Source: Candidatus Omnitrophota bacterium (GTDB taxonomy: Bacteria; Omnitrophota; Gorgyraeia; Tantalellales; Tantalellaceae). Taken from it: a stretch of DNA of 6,310 bases. The translations under genes and the position numbers were made by a program. Location: the NCBI GenBank assembly GCA_028717825.1, contig JAQUNB010000075.1, positions 1 through 6,310 of the forward strand, in the 5' to 3' direction. Of this stretch, positions 5,431-6,310 are shown piece by piece (position 1 is the first letter of the stretch; every line of letters begins with the position of its first letter). Under the pieces are notes generated by a model. The model searched no databases, had not been told where the DNA came from, and was given only the letters and a program-made list of their open reading frames with translations.

Positions 5431-6310
5431 ATATTTCCTTCACTAATTCTTTTAGTCCTTCTCCCGTAAGCGCCGATATCTGAAATATCTTTTTCCGCAT
5501 TTTCTTTTTGAATTGTTTAAGATTATCTTTTGCCTCAGGCAGATCCATCTTATTCACGACGATAACCCGAGGTTTATTATACACATTTTTGCTGTATAAC
5601 TTAAGCTCATTTTCCAGTTTGAGATAATTCTCAAAAGGCAAAGAACCGTCCGGCGGGACCATGTCTACTATATGAACCAAGACCGTGGTCCGCTCAATAT
5701 GTCGCAGAAATTTATCACCCAGACCTCTCCCGTGATGCGCACCTTCTATAAGACCGGGCATATCCGCGATAACAAAAGACTTATCATCAAAAACCCTGAC
5801 GACACCAAGTATGGGATTCTTCGTAGTGAATGGATACGGCGCTATCTTTGATTTTGCCTTGGAAACATGTGAGACTAGAGTAGATTTTCCCGCGTTTGGT
5901 AAACCGATAATACCGGCATCTGCGACGAGCTTTAGCTCGAAATAAAGCGTCTTTACTTCGCCGAGATGGCCCGGGGTAGCGTCTTGTCTTTTGGAATTGC
6001 CCTTGCCACCTGCTCCGCCTTTCGCTACGACGACCCGCTCTCCCGGAGCAGCAAGGTCACGAAGTAAAAGACCCAAACCGGCATCCTTTATTATTGTCCC
6101 AACAGGGACCTTAATGACAAGGTCTTTGCCTCTTCTGCCGTATTTGTTGCTTGAACCGCCGTTCTTTCCGTCTTCGGCCCTATAGTGTTGTGTGTATTTG
6201 AAATCAAGAAGTGTGTGAAGGTTTGTATCGCTTTCTACTACGATGTCGCCGCCTGCGCCGCCGTCGCCGCCGTCCGGTACGCCCCTTCGATGATACACAT
6301 CTTTAAATAA
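5381..6310 (-). CDS. obg: GTPase Obg/CgtA, 5' end cut by window edge
   Basis: A ribosome-associated GTPase acting in 50S assembly and growth/stress control. Frame is open from the window edge (LFKDVYHRRGVPDGG...) to TAA at 5383-5381, giving 309 residues. By comparison with E. coli ObgE, about 22 N-terminal residues are missing. The glycine-rich Obg domain fills the first ~125 window residues (GVPDGGDGGAGGD, AKGGAGGKGN). The G domain follows: G1 GLPNAGKST (136-144), switch I PYPFTTKNP (158-166), G3 DMPGLIEGAHHGRGLG (183-198), G4 NKMD (253-256), G5 SALTGEG (279-285). The protein ends soon after with a lysine-rich tail, so it lacks the OCT domain of Gram-positive Obg. A GTG at 6298 is not taken as the start because the residues before it still align with the Obg fold. 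Its end overlaps proB. Confidence 0.96.
   Translation of the reverse strand, partial: LFKDVYHRRGVPDGGDGGAGGDIVVESDTNLHTLLDFKYTQHYRAEDGKNGGSSNKYGRRGKDLVIKVPVGTIIKDAGLGLLLRDLAAPGERVVVAKGGAGGKGNSKRQDATPGHLGEVKTLYFELKLVADAGIIGLPNAGKSTLVSHVSKAKSKIAPYPFTTKNPILGVVRVFDDKSFVIADMPGLIEGAHHGRGLGDKFLRHIERTTVLVHIVDMVPPDGSLPFENYLKLENELKLYSKNVYNKPRVIVVNKMDLPEAKDNLKQFKKKMRKKIFQISALTGEGLKELVKEIYDKIRKAKKKTQEDND
5436..5440 (-). promoter_or_regulatory. Ribosome-binding site of proB inside obg
   Basis: Minus-strand AAGGA ends five bases before the ATG at 5430, within the coding part of obg. It is what supports starting proB 50 bases before the obg stop, and it suggests translational coupling of the two genes. Confidence 0.65.

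Noticed and set aside
6296..6298. GTG as the start of obg
   Set aside because: The frame is open to the window edge and the four codons before it still align with Obg, so the gene is simply cut by the window.

Overview
The window is one bacterial chromosomal segment in which every supported gene lies on the minus strand, so transcription runs from high to low coordinates. In that order it holds: the 3' part of obg (ribosome-assembly GTPase, cut by the right edge), proB and proA (first two steps of proline synthesis), nadD (NAD synthesis), a 48-residue two-CXXC protein resembling DUF5679, rsfS (ribosome silencing factor), and argS (arginyl-tRNA synthetase, cut by the left edge). Coding density is high and all listed genes appear intact apart from the two cut by the edges.

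The layout suggests two transcription units. The first is obg-proB-proA-nadD, tightly packed: obg and proB overlap by 50 bases, proB-proA are 35 bases apart, and proA-nadD are 15 bases apart. It ends at a small hairpin with a U-rich tail just after nadD. A candidate promoter overlapping that terminator would drive the second unit: small zinc-ribbon gene, rsfS, argS. The gaps in the second unit are longer (100 and 111 bases) and structured. One carries a 9-bp GC-rich hairpin ahead of rsfS, whose GTG start has no visible ribosome-binding site. The other carries a 92-base element bounded by 9-base inverted repeats, one arm of which forms part of the likely argS ribosome-binding site.

The order obg / proBA / nadD / rsfS is a known conserved bacterial neighbourhood, mixing growth-control and ribosome factors with housekeeping metabolism. 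The ArgRS variant (TIAH for HIGH, SMST for KMSK), the short Obg without a C-terminal extension and the DUF5679-like gene suggest an uncultured Gram-negative-type lineage. Omnitrophota or a relative is my guess from memory, at low to moderate confidence.

I see no tRNA, rRNA, CRISPR array, transposase, phage gene or defence system. The most interesting non-gene signals are the inverted-repeat-bounded element before argS, the structured rsfS leader and the unannotated small zinc-ribbon gene. I found no convincing undescribed multi-gene system.
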